A DNA stretch of 36,487 nucleotides from the NCBI GenBank assembly GCA_020722705.1, contig DYKI01000028.1, positions 1 to 36,487 of the forward strand. The letters run 5' to 3'. The notes under the pieces were generated by a model, which saw only the letters and a list, made by a program, of their open reading frames with translations, searched no databases and was not told the origin of the DNA. Shown piece after piece: positions 8,447 through 16,315 of this stretch. The DNA comes from Chthonomonas calidirosea (GTDB lineage: Bacteria > Armatimonadota > Chthonomonadetes > Chthonomonadales > CAJBBX01). A program made the translations under genes and the position numbers. Position 1 is the stretch's first letter; the number at the start of each line of letters is the position of its first letter.

Positions 8447-9928
8447 TTGGCTCGTTCCGACCGCGTCAATGAAGCGCTGTGCCTCTCGGGCGTAGGTGCT
8501 GAATGGGTTACGGAGCGTGATCTGTCGCCGTGGTTCCACAAACACCGCGTCCCAGTCAATGATGTAGCGGACGTGCGGGCGCTGGATGAGCGCTTCAACG
8601 ATCTTGCCCCGGCCATAGGCACGTGTGTCGCCCGGCGGCTCGACCATCGCCCGGGCGATCTGCTGATCCGTCGTCACGCGCTCCATGACGCCGGAGGTCT
8701 CGAGCCCTCCGTACAGGCTTGCGGCAAGGTTCACGTTATGGTACTCGAGGTCGAGGCTGTGCATGACGTCTGCCTTCCACGAGACACCTTCAGCCTCGAT
8801 GTACTGCTCGTACAGCGCTCGCTTTGCCGACCAGTCCAACCGATCGGAGGTGCTGAGCGGATCGCGCTCCAGATCGTCGAGCGTGCGCTCCCATTCAGCC
8901 AGCACCCAGTCCGTCTCCTTGTCGCGACCGGAATAGCAGCGCTGGGCAGCGCGAAGATACCGCCGCTGAAGGTCCACGGCGGATATCGTGCCGCCTGAGG
9001 CCAACTCGACAGGCCAGCGCCACGTCGGATCACGGGACACCGTCCGCAGGGTCCACAGCGGCTCCTTGATATCGAGCCCATCGGGAGCCACGCCGTCCTC
9101 GATCAAGTCCAGTACGATGGATGTCGTGCCGACCTTCAGCATGGTCGCATACTCGCTCATGTTCGACTCGCCGTAGAGCAAGTGGAGACGATGCCGGTTC
9201 TGGTACGTGAAGAAGCCGTCCCACTTGGGGTTGATGATGGCCCTGTTGAACCGGACGCGCGACGAGACGGTCCTGACGATGTGGTCGGCTCGCTGAGAAA
9301 GCTGGAAGTCCACATCAGGGTCAATCTCCACGCCGTAGAAGTTGCTGACCCACACGAAATCCACATCGTGGTCGCCCAGCCTCATGATGTTCGACGAGCT
9401 GTCGGGACGCGTCAACCGGTGACCGCCGACACGGCCCACTCCGGCATAGATCTGTCGGGTCACGAGAAACGGGAGCAGGCCGGCTATCATCTGGGCGAAG
9501 CTCTCATCATCCACACGCACGAGGTAGTTCTCGTGACATCCGAAGGTGTGCCCGCCGAAATGATCTACGGAGTTGTTGTGGAAGCTGACAACGTCTTGCA
9601 GCTCCAGGTCGTCCAGCAGAGACTGGAGCAGCTCGCGGCCTGCCCGATCGTAGGCCACGAGATCCTTCAGCGAAACACACTCCGGAGTGGCGTACTCCTC
9701 ATGGCTGCCGACAGCATCAATGTAGAGCCGCCCGCCATTCGTCAGGAAGCCGCCCGCGCCGGCAGGCTCGAAGGCGTAATCACGCGAGTGAAGGTCAATC
9801 AGCCCGATCTTGCGGAGCTCGAACGCGGCGTCCTTCACCATCTCCACGACCTCTTCAGGGTCGCCGAGGGCCTCGTCGCGGACGAGACATCCAAACTCGG
9901 TCTCCAGACCGAACACCCGACGCGGCAT
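8396..9928 (-). CDS. pafA: PafA, ligase for the Pup/UBact tag
   Basis: This 510-residue enzyme belongs to the carboxylate-amine ligase (glutamine-synthetase-like) family. It uses ATP to activate the C-terminal glutamate of the tag and joins it to substrate lysines. 'VFGLETEFG' near residue 5 holds the metal/ATP-binding glutamates. 'GGRLYIDAVGSHEEYATPEC' (about 65-84) holds the catalytic aspartate, Asp71. 'HNNSVDH' and 'SNMSEYATMLKVG' are further nucleotide-binding segments. It lacks the long loop after the first strand that marks Dop, so it is PafA rather than a second Dop. The last 25 residues form an Arg/Ser/Pro-rich extension. It starts 8 bases after prcA, last in the operon, with a GGCGGGTAGG upstream. 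Confidence 0.95.
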   Translation of the reverse strand: MPRRVFGLETEFGCLVRDEALGDPEEVVEMVKDAAFELRKIGLIDLHSRDYAFEPAGAGGFLTNGGRLYIDAVGSHEEYATPECVSLKDLVAYDRAGRELLQSLLDDLELQDVVSFHNNSVDHFGGHTFGCHENYLVRVDDESFAQMIAGLLPFLVTRQIYAGVGRVGGHRLTRPDSSSNIMRLGDHDVDFVWVSNFYGVEIDPDVDFQLSQRADHIVRTVSSRVRFNRAIINPKWDGFFTYQNRHRLHLLYGESNMSEYATMLKVGTTSIVLDLIEDGVAPDGLDIKEPLWTLRTVSRDPTWRWPVELASGGTISAVDLQRRYLRAAQRCYSGRDKETDWVLAEWERTLDDLERDPLSTSDRLDWSAKRALYEQYIEAEGVSWKADVMHSLDLEYHNVNLAASLYGGLETSGVMERVTTDQQIARAMVEPPGDTRAYGRGKIVEALIQRPHVRYIIDWDAVFVEPRRQITLRNPFSTYAREAQRFIDAVGTSQSGPVRPVSRRSGPRQR

Positions 9929-9936
9929 CGCTTGAC

Positions 9937-10746
9937 CTACCCGCCTTCCGAGCCGATGGCCAGTTCGACGGCACGATCCAGCACAGCGACGCCGACCAAT
10001 GCGAACCGGCTGTCGCGGCCGGTCATCCGGTCGAGCAGCCCGGCCTCGACGCGACCTGTCTTCAGTTCCACGCGCAGCGTCTCACTGACATGGTCAGCCG
10101 CTTGAGCGTCCTCATCGTCGTCGTCCGACTTGCGGTCCTGAAGCTCGTGGACCCCGATCGCCCACGCGCGCAATGCCGCAGCAACGGCTGCTTCAAGCCC
10201 AGGATCGTCGCCGATGGCTTGTATGGCGTCACCAAGCTCCTTTGCCAGTGCGTCCCGCATCGCCGCCTCAGCCTCCGGCGTGCCGGCGAGCGCGACCATG
10301 CCGGCATGCTGGGAGAACTCGCCATCGTAGTTAAGGACGAAGAAAGCGTCACTGTCGCGCGTCCTGCCCATCTCGGCGAAGACGGCCCGAATGACCGACG
10401 GAGCGCGCCACTGATCGCGGAATACCTCCTTGAGCGCTGGGCTCAGGGAAAACCCGACCAGACGCTGAGCGGTCACGTCGTCGGGACTCCGTTCGAACCC
10501 TTCTCGGGAGGCAAGGTCCACGGCGCCCAGCCTGACGGCCTCGATGTCCGACTGGTTGCCTATCGCCGAGTACATCAGCCGATCATAGATCTCGTAGATC
10601 TTCCTCTGGGACCTGCGCACCGTTACCAGAAGCACGCCGCATGGAAGGCTCATCCCGATCACTGGACTGCCCAGGCGCAACCCTTCCAGCGCATGGTCGC
10701 GCCTCTGAACGATGGCCTCGTTGAAATCGAACGGAGTGAATCCCAT
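9937..10746 (-). CDS. prcA: Proteasome alpha subunit
   Basis: This 269-residue protein forms the outer, gate-bearing rings of the 20S core particle. It begins 'MGFTPFDFNEAIVQRRDHAL', comparable to the N-terminal gate segment and H0 helix of actinobacterial PrcA. It lacks an N-terminal catalytic threonine, as expected. A stretch near residues 200-220 is rich in Asp ('DRKSDDDDEDAQAADH') and is probably a loop. The ATG at 10746 is chosen because a GGAG lies 8 bases upstream; the ATG at 10752 overlaps the prcB stop as ATGA but has its GGAG only 2 bases away. Either start implies coupling to prcB. An open frame continues further upstream, but that part lies inside prcB. Confidence 0.93.
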   Translation of the reverse strand: MGFTPFDFNEAIVQRRDHALEGLRLGSPVIGMSLPCGVLLVTVRRSQRKIYEIYDRLMYSAIGNQSDIEAVRLGAVDLASREGFERSPDDVTAQRLVGFSLSPALKEVFRDQWRAPSVIRAVFAEMGRTRDSDAFFVLNYDGEFSQHAGMVALAGTPEAEAAMRDALAKELGDAIQAIGDDPGLEAAVAAALRAWAIGVHELQDRKSDDDDEDAQAADHVSETLRVELKTGRVEAGLLDRMTGRDSRFALVGVAVLDRAVELAIGSEGG

Positions 10747-10748
10747 TC

Positions 10749-11534
10749 TCATCGCTCCAGTTCCGCTATCTCGGTCGTCAACTCCGTCAACTCGTCTTCC
10801 GCGACATCCTCGATCCCGCTTGCGCTGATCGTCTTGGCGAGCGGAAGAACCTTCGACCATCCCCCGGTCGCGGCGTCAAGATCAGCCGCAATGTCGAGCA
10901 GAAGAAGCGCCTCACGAAGCGCCTCCTTGCGCGACATCGTGTGGAAGGGACGCCGCGTCTTGACGATATAGTCGAAGACGCCCCTTATCTGGTGTGAACC
11001 TGAGCCGGCAGCAGCGTACTCGGTACTCTCGAAGCGTGCGCCCATGGCATCGTAGAAGAATATCCGTCCTTCGGAGGCATCCTGGTCATACGTGCTGAGG
11101 ACGGGTATGAAGCCGCCAATGCCCTGCATGGCGGCAGGCAGGCTTGCCGCGACGACTTTCGCGAGTTCGGAAAGCTTCCCGTCGAGGCTCATCGGCTGAA
11201 GCTGAGACCGCTCAAAGTACTTGAAGGAGTGCCTCAGATACCGAACGACCTCCATCGCGCGCGCGTACGAGCCGGATATCGCCAGCAGCGTGTAGTCGTC
11301 AATGGCCAGCACCTTTTCCGCACGATCGTACATCACCGCATAGTTGGCCGTAGCACGACGATCACCGACATTGATCACGCCGCCGTCGAACTTCACGGCG
11401 ATTACCGTGGTGCCGTGAACCACCGGTATCGCCTCACCGACGGTCGTCGGGCTCGTCTGGACTCCGGGTGGTATCTGTATGGCCGGACCGGTTCCGGCGA
11501 TTCGGCTTCTGAGGTCTGCTTCGCCCTGGTTCAC
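10749..11534 (-). CDS. prcB: Proteasome beta subunit (catalytic, with propeptide)
   Basis: This 261-residue precursor forms the inner catalytic rings of the 20S proteasome. A 41-residue propeptide ends at Gly41, and self-cleavage would expose Thr42 in 'HGTTVIAVKF'. Counting from Thr1 of the mature form, Asp17 ('GDRRAT') and Lys33 ('RAEKVLAI') are both in place, completing the catalytic set. The tail after about residue 240 is acidic. The start is GTG at 11534, overlapping the tag-gene stop as GTGA, and the stop overlaps or nearly touches the prcA start. This stacking indicates coupled synthesis of tag, beta and alpha subunits. The order tag-prcB-prcA is the same as in actinobacteria. Confidence 0.97.
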   Translation of the reverse strand: MNQGEADLRSRIAGTGPAIQIPPGVQTSPTTVGEAIPVVHGTTVIAVKFDGGVINVGDRRATANYAVMYDRAEKVLAIDDYTLLAISGSYARAMEVVRYLRHSFKYFERSQLQPMSLDGKLSELAKVVAASLPAAMQGIGGFIPVLSTYDQDASEGRIFFYDAMGARFESTEYAAAGSGSHQIRGVFDYIVKTRRPFHTMSRKEALREALLLLDIAADLDAATGGWSKVLPLAKTISASGIEDVAEDELTELTTEIAELER

Positions 11535-11719
11535 TGTCCGCTTCTCTGCCGATATTTGCGCGCTGCGTCCGGGTCAACGCGTCGCATTCGGCGCAGCAGC
11601 TCGTTCGAGTCTGGCCGCCGCACGCCTGGTCTCGCCGGTCCGGTCTCGTCGCCCGACTTGCGTCCCGGCGAGACCGGGGTCGGACGGGTTATTCGTTCCT
11701 CAACCTTTGCGTAACTCAT
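11531..11719 (-). CDS. ubact: Pup-like protein tag of the UBact type
   Basis: This 62-residue protein lies exactly where Pup sits in actinobacterial loci, between dop and prcB. The N-terminal half is rich in Pro, Gly and charged residues and is probably disordered. The C-terminal half, 'NELLRRMRRVDPDAARKYR' and then 'QRSGQ', resembles UBact tags reported from Gram-negative phyla rather than the GG(Q/E) end of actinobacterial Pup. The last residue is glutamine, so Dop would have to deamidate it to glutamate before PafA can attach it. The ATG at 11719 has an excellent AAGGAG 6-7 bases upstream. The stop overlaps the GTG start of prcB. It is short enough to be missed by automated gene calling. 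Confidence 0.92.
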   Translation of the reverse strand: MSYAKVEERITRPTPVSPGRKSGDETGPARPGVRRPDSNELLRRMRRVDPDAARKYRQRSGQ

Positions 11720-11762
11720 AGTTGGCTCCTTCCGCCAGCAGGGGTCTCAGCACGCTCACCGA

Positions 11763-13295
11763 TCAACCGCAGGCATCAAGGGCAACGGGACGCCTTGCGG
11801 CCCTGCAGCCACGCAGTGCCTCGATCGTCTGCGAAATGCTGCGGCATTCGGCAAGTCGGCTGCTCAGGTCGGACACGATGCCGTCAACCAGCGGCTCCAT
11901 GTCAAACTCATAGATGTCGTCTCCGTCGGCGAACGCGATGCCGGCCCATCCAACGGACCGAACCGCCCCGGCGTGACGCGAGACAAAGTGCCCCCTGACA
12001 GACGCTCGTGTGTCGCGCGGAGGGCACACCATCGCGCGCTTCACATCCTCATCGCTTACCATACGCTGCAGCAGCCCCTGTTGTTCGAGCGCTCTCGCCA
12101 GCCCGGCCTCGGGGTCCAGATCATGGTAGGCCAGATCGAGGCTCTGCACGATCGGAGCCGACCAACCGACTCCTTCTGCCGCGATGAAGTCATCAAGCAG
12201 CGCCTTCTTGGCACACCAGTCAACACGGTCAGATGCAGATGCCGGATCGCGCTCGAGGTCATCAAGCACCCGTGCCCACTCTTCGAGTACCCAGTCACGC
12301 TCGGCAAGGGCGCTTGGAGCGCGCGCAGCAACGTCAAGGTAGCAACGCTGAACGTCAATCGCGGTGCTTGCGGCTGCTCCATCACGGTCATAGCGACGGC
12401 TCAAACTGAGGTCGCGTGAGATATCACGCACTGCCTGCACCGGGTCCTTCAGCGGCACCGGCATGGGCAGTCCAGCTTCCATGGCGTCGAGCACCAGCGC
12501 CAACGAACCGACCTTAAGTGCCGTAGCCCACTCGCTCATGTTGGCGTCGCCGATGATCACGTGCAGCCGACGAAACGCGTCGGCGGACGCATGCGGCTCG
12601 TCGCGGGTGTTGACAAGCGGACGTCTGCACAGCGTGTCAACGCTTGCCTCAACCTCGATGAAGTCGGCGCGCTGCGACAACTGATAGCCCGCAGAGCTGC
12701 GGTACGCGTTCTCGTGCACCGCCTTGCCTGCCCCCGCGAAAACTTGCCGCGTCGCGAGGAAGGATCCCAGCCCCGTGATCAGGCTCTCCACTGGCATGGC
12801 GCGCGGCGTGAGGCAGCACTCGTGAGTGCCGTACGAAGCTCCGTGGTAGTCGGTGTTGTTGCGATAGATCGTAATGTGCTTTCCGATTTGGCGCCCTCGC
12901 CGGGCGGCACACTTCAGGACGATCTCCGCTCCGGCGCGATCATACGCCACCAGGTCGCGGATCGAGAGGCATTCCGGCGTGCTGAACTCGGGATGGCCAT
13001 GGTCATTGTACAGGCGTCCCCCGTTGGGCAGGACGCGATCGGCATGCTCTTCGGCAATCGAGGCGTATTGGGGACCGTCAGCATCGTAACGAGCGTCTTC
13101 CGCGCTTCGGGCAAGCTCGTTGACGACGTAGCCGCGCATGTCCTGGCGCGGGTTCTCCTTGCTGTAGTCCCACGGTCCGGCATACGCACCCTCGTACGAG
13201 CATACGACGGCCCGGCTCTCCGAGACCATTTGCCCCGGTTCCATGCCCTCGAAGGCCAAACCATATTCGGTTTCGAGTCCCAGCAGACGTGCCAT
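11763..13295 (-). CDS. dop: Dop, deamidase/depupylase of the Pup/UBact tag
   Basis: This 510-residue paralogue of PafA converts the C-terminal Gln of the tag to Glu and also removes tags from substrates. 'LGLETEYG' near residue 6 supplies the ATP/metal glutamates. It differs from PafA by the long loop after the first strand (about 15-85), including 'PWDYSKENPRQDMRGYVVN', a feature of Dop. 'NGGRLYNDHGHPEFSTPEC' holds the catalytic aspartate (Asp98). 'RNNTDYHGASYGTHE' and 'ANMSEWATALKVG' are further active-site segments. The ATG at 13295 has AGAGG 5 bases upstream; a TTG just before it is less well placed. It is 43 bases from the tag gene and 111 bases from the ARC gene. Confidence 0.94.
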   Translation of the reverse strand: MARLLGLETEYGLAFEGMEPGQMVSESRAVVCSYEGAYAGPWDYSKENPRQDMRGYVVNELARSAEDARYDADGPQYASIAEEHADRVLPNGGRLYNDHGHPEFSTPECLSIRDLVAYDRAGAEIVLKCAARRGRQIGKHITIYRNNTDYHGASYGTHECCLTPRAMPVESLITGLGSFLATRQVFAGAGKAVHENAYRSSAGYQLSQRADFIEVEASVDTLCRRPLVNTRDEPHASADAFRRLHVIIGDANMSEWATALKVGSLALVLDAMEAGLPMPVPLKDPVQAVRDISRDLSLSRRYDRDGAAASTAIDVQRCYLDVAARAPSALAERDWVLEEWARVLDDLERDPASASDRVDWCAKKALLDDFIAAEGVGWSAPIVQSLDLAYHDLDPEAGLARALEQQGLLQRMVSDEDVKRAMVCPPRDTRASVRGHFVSRHAGAVRSVGWAGIAFADGDDIYEFDMEPLVDGIVSDLSSRLAECRSISQTIEALRGCRAARRPVALDACG

Positions 13296-13373
13296 CAATA
13301 CCTCTGGCGACGGGTTGCGGCCTGATGATATGGCTCCGCTCGCCCGAATGAGTCGGCGGCGTCATATCCCAAG

Positions 13374-13405
13374 CCCCGGTACCTGCGTTTCAAGCGGGGT
13401 GCAGG
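13374..13405 (-). other. Possible H-type pseudoknot between arc and dop
   Basis: Two complementary pairs interleave directly after the ARC stop codon. On the plus strand CCCCG (13374-13378) pairs with CGGGG (13395-13399), and CCTGC (13382-13386) pairs with GCAGG (13401-13405). The crossing order is that of an H-type pseudoknot in the minus-strand transcript. Each stem is only 5 bp, so chance is possible. It lies in the 111-base gap ahead of dop, where I see no clear promoter. Confidence 0.25.
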
Positions 13406-13406
13406 C

Positions 13407-15113
13407 CTAAATGATGTCGCGCGGCCCCGACGCCTTCATGCGTTCGGGCCGGATCGGTCGGACTGTCGCTACATTCTCCGGCTCGTAGTCAATGAGCTTC
13501 AGCCAATCCTCTTGAGCATCACTCTTGGGGAATATCTCGTTTTCCTTGTACTCGCGTCGGATCGCCTGCCGCATATCCTCGAGCGTCACCCCCTCGGTCA
13601 GAGACCTGCGCTCGATGCTCCGCCGTATGGCGAAATCCTTGGCCCGCTCGACAACCGAGCGCACCAGCGCACCGCTGACGAGATCGCGCCAGTGCAGTGT
13701 CTCGACGCCGCCATTCCGCATGAACACCTCCAGGAAGCTCGTCTCATCGTTACGCCGCCACAGGTAATCCACTGTCAGATCGAGCAGCTCGTCCCGCGCG
13801 GCAGCCTCGTCGCCCTTATGCTCACGAACCAACTCCGGATCAAGGGGAATCGCGTCATGCAGGTAAATGCCGAATATCTTCCGGGTGTCTGCCCGATCCG
13901 GCCTGCCGACCTTGACCTTGCGGTCTATTCGCTCGGGCCGAAGGATGGCCGGATCAATGTAGTCCGGCCTGTTGGACGTGATGATCACCACAACGTTGTC
14001 GAGGCTCACGAGGCCATCCATCTCCGCGCAGAACTGGGGCACGACGGTGTTGGAAATGTTCAGCCATCTGCCCGACGACCGGGTCCTCAGGACGGACTCC
14101 GCCTCGTCAACGAAGATGAACACGAGGTAACCGTCTTTGGCCTTGGAGCGAGCAGTCTGGAAGATCTCCCGGACCATACGCTCGGTCTCACCAAGCCACA
14201 TGTTCAGGATCTTCGGCCCGTTGATGTACATGAAGTACTCTTTGACATCGCGACCCGTGCGCTCGCGGTACTCGCGCGTCAGATTGTATGCCGTCGCCTT
14301 GCCGATCAGGGTCTTGCCGCAGCCGGGAGGTCCATAAAGAAGGATGCCCTTCAGCGGCCTTTTCTCGAATCTGGCGTAGAGCTCGGGATGGATGAGCGGG
14401 AGCTCGATGGCGTCCTTGATGACCGAAATGACATGGTCCTGACCGCCGATCTGGCTCCAGGGGATCTCCGGCACTTCCTCGAGGAAGTACTGCTGGATGT
14501 CTTTCGTCGGGAAGTGCTCGATGGCGACTTTGAAGTTCGGCTCGACCCTGACCTCATCCCCCGCGCGAAGCTCGGCGCCTTTCAGCTTGGTCGAACGCAG
14601 GATGACGCGCGACTGTGTGCCCTGAGGGTCAGCGTTGATGCGCAGCCAGTCGTCGTCCACGACCTCGCCGACCTTCGCGAGCATGCCGCCGGGATGATAT
14701 CCGAGCGTGCCGATCACAGCGAAGGCATCGTTGACCTTGACTCGTGCGCCGATCTCGAGATCGTCCAGCTTGACCTCCGGTGAGACGGCCGCGACATACT
14801 CCTGATCGCCTATGGCGACCAGCGCATGTTCGTCGCCGGCACGGCCGAGATAGACCCCCAGACGGTTCGCCGGAGACGTCAGACGGTTGTAGGCCTCCTC
14901 GAACTCGGCACTCTTGCGCTCGGCGTCGTCGAGCCGCCGAGCCTGGCTGTCAACGAGCTTACGCAGCACCAAGAGTTCAGGAAGACGAGGGTCCGAGCGT
15001 TGCGTGGCTCGGATTATGTCATTGACGAGGCGCGCCGCACGAAAGGAATCCTCTGATGGATTACGCTCCGAGGCGGGCATCTCGTCGTCTTCGAATGGTC
15101 CGTGGATGGGCAT
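13407..15113 (-). CDS. arc: ARC/Mpa-type AAA+ proteasomal ATPase
   Basis: This protein of about 568 residues would form a hexameric ring that recruits tagged proteins, unfolds them and feeds them to the 20S core. From the chosen start, an N-terminal coiled coil (about 45-80) is the expected tag-docking segment. Two OB-type domains follow (about 85-200), then one AAA+ module with Walker A GPPGCGKT (261-268) and Walker B VFIFVDEA (331-338). The C-terminus is ...SGPRDII, without the Gly-Gln-Tyr-Leu tail of mycobacterial Mpa or a HbYX motif. Start choice: ATG 15113 has AGGGGG 9 bases upstream; ATG 15080 (557 residues) and GTG 15161 (584) are alternatives. It is first in the proteasome cluster. 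Confidence 0.94.
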   Translation of the reverse strand: MPIHGPFEDDEMPASERNPSEDSFRAARLVNDIIRATQRSDPRLPELLVLRKLVDSQARRLDDAERKSAEFEEAYNRLTSPANRLGVYLGRAGDEHALVAIGDQEYVAAVSPEVKLDDLEIGARVKVNDAFAVIGTLGYHPGGMLAKVGEVVDDDWLRINADPQGTQSRVILRSTKLKGAELRAGDEVRVEPNFKVAIEHFPTKDIQQYFLEEVPEIPWSQIGGQDHVISVIKDAIELPLIHPELYARFEKRPLKGILLYGPPGCGKTLIGKATAYNLTREYRERTGRDVKEYFMYINGPKILNMWLGETERMVREIFQTARSKAKDGYLVFIFVDEAESVLRTRSSGRWLNISNTVVPQFCAEMDGLVSLDNVVVIITSNRPDYIDPAILRPERIDRKVKVGRPDRADTRKIFGIYLHDAIPLDPELVREHKGDEAAARDELLDLTVDYLWRRNDETSFLEVFMRNGGVETLHWRDLVSGALVRSVVERAKDFAIRRSIERRSLTEGVTLEDMRQAIRREYKENEIFPKSDAQEDWLKLIDYEPENVATVRPIRPERMKASGPRDII

Positions 15114-15290
15114 ATGGGAAGGCCCCCTGGCCAGATGCCCCGCGCCGCCTGGAGGGGACACAACAAGCTAGATGCCGACGCGAGGGTGGTCTTCTCAACT
15201 CCATGTACGAATGGGCGGCAACCCGAGTTTCTGGCGTCGCCTCCGCGTGAGGCTCTCCCCTATCGCAACTTGCTTCTTGCCCGCCGAAGG

Positions 15291-16187
15291 CTACCAGCCC
15301 CGAGACGCCATCCTGTCGCTCTCCTCGATCTTCCGGACATCGAGCGAGGCCATGGCATCGCCAAGGCCTTCGGAGACCTCGGCCAGGACCTCCGGACGAT
15401 CGTAGTAGGTGCATGCGGTGACGATCGCCTTGGCACGCGCGACCGGATCCGACGACTTGAATATGCCCGAACCGACGAAGATCGCTTCGGCCCCGAGCTG
15501 CCGCATCAGAGCCGCGTCGGCCGGCGTGGCAATCCCCCCAGCCGAGAAGTTCGGCACCGGAAGTCGGCCTGTTCGGTGCACTTCGAGCACGAGATCGTAG
15601 GGCGCGCCCATGTCCTTGGCGGCGGCCATCAGCTCATCCTCGCTCATGCCTTGGAGCCTTCGGATATCGCCCATCACAGAGCGCATGTGTCGGACCGCCT
15701 CGACCACGTTGCCGGTGCCCGGCTCCCCCTTCGTGCGGATCATGGCTGCGCCTTCGCCGATGCGCCGGAGCGCTTCGCCGAGGTCCCTGCAGCCGCACAC
15801 GAACGGCACCTTGAAGGCATGCTTGTTGATGTGGTACTGCTCATCGGCGGGCGTCAGCACTTCGCTTTCGTCTATGAAGTCGACACCCAGGGCCTCCAGT
15901 ATCTGCGCTTCTGCAAAGTGCCCGATCCGCGCCTTCGCCATCACAGGAATGGTCACCGCCGCCATGATTTCCTTGATCATCTTTGGATCGGACATGCGCG
16001 CGACACCGCCTGTGGCGCGAATGTCGGCCGGGACACGTTCGAGCGCCATCACAGCCACGGCGCCGGCCTCCTCTGCGATCCGGGCATGCTCCGCGGTGAC
16101 CACATCCATGATCACGCCGCCTTTGAGCATCTCGGCCAAGCCTACCTTGCTGCGCCAGGTTGCCTTCTCGGTATTCGGATCGCTCAT
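15291..16187 (-). CDS. pdxS: Pyridoxal 5'-phosphate synthase, PdxS subunit
   Basis: This 298-residue (beta/alpha)8 enzyme makes pyridoxal phosphate from ribose 5-phosphate, glyceraldehyde 3-phosphate and ammonia, the last supplied by the glutaminase PdxT. Asp28 ('[11 protein letters not shown]'), Lys85 ('[10 protein letters not shown]') and Lys153 ('[10 protein letters not shown]') match the key residues of Bacillus PdxS with a constant offset of 4. The length is typical. The ATG at 16187 has GGAGG close upstream. No pdxT is in the window, so the glutaminase must be encoded elsewhere. It is separated from the upstream exported-protein gene by a strong hairpin and lies about 180 bases before arc. 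Confidence 0.97.
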   Translation of the reverse strand: MSDPNTEKATWRSKVGLAEMLKGGVIMDVVTAEHARIAEEAGAVAVMALERVPADIRATGGVARMSDPKMIKEIMAAVTIPVMAKARIGHFAEAQILEALGVDFIDESEVLTPADEQYHINKHAFKVPFVCGCRDLGEALRRIGEGAAMIRTKGEPGTGNVVEAVRHMRSVMGDIRRLQGMSEDELMAAAKDMGAPYDLVLEVHRTGRLPVPNFSAGGIATPADAALMRQLGAEAIFVGSGIFKSSDPVARAKAIVTACTYYDRPEVLAEVSEGLGDAMASLDVRKIEESDRMASRGW

Positions 16188-16263
16188 CGTGCTGCCTCCT
16201 CGTTGCAATGGATGCTCAACGTATTCTACCCCGGGCGTGCCTGGCCGACCGGACGCCGAGCAA

Positions 16264-16289
16264 TGAGGGCGGCCAAACGGCCGCCCTCA
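16264..16289 (-). terminator. Strong hairpin after the LTxxQ-type gene
   Basis: Arms TGAGGGCGGCC (16264-16274) and GGCCGCCCTCA (16279-16289) pair perfectly over 11 bp around an AAAC loop. It lies between the stop of the exported-protein gene and the pdxS start. No U-tract follows on the minus strand, so it may work with Rho or protect the 3' end. It could act in either direction. Confidence 0.55.
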
Positions 16290-16315
16290 GAAGATGCGAC
16301 TAGCCGCCTACGCCG

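Noticed and set aside
9182..10105. Plus-strand open frame opposite pafA and prcA
   Set aside because: It runs antisense across the boundary of two clearly conserved genes; no ribosome-binding site or domain.
10747..10860. N-terminal extension of PrcA by 36-38 residues
   Set aside because: The open frame runs back into prcB, has no ribosome-binding site and gives a low-complexity charged sequence; the start at 10746 has GGAG and matches PrcA N-termini.
13512..14783. Long plus-strand open frame opposite arc (423 codons)
   Set aside because: It is a shadow of the strongly conserved ARC frame; its translation shows no recognisable domain and reflects the GC-rich codon pattern.
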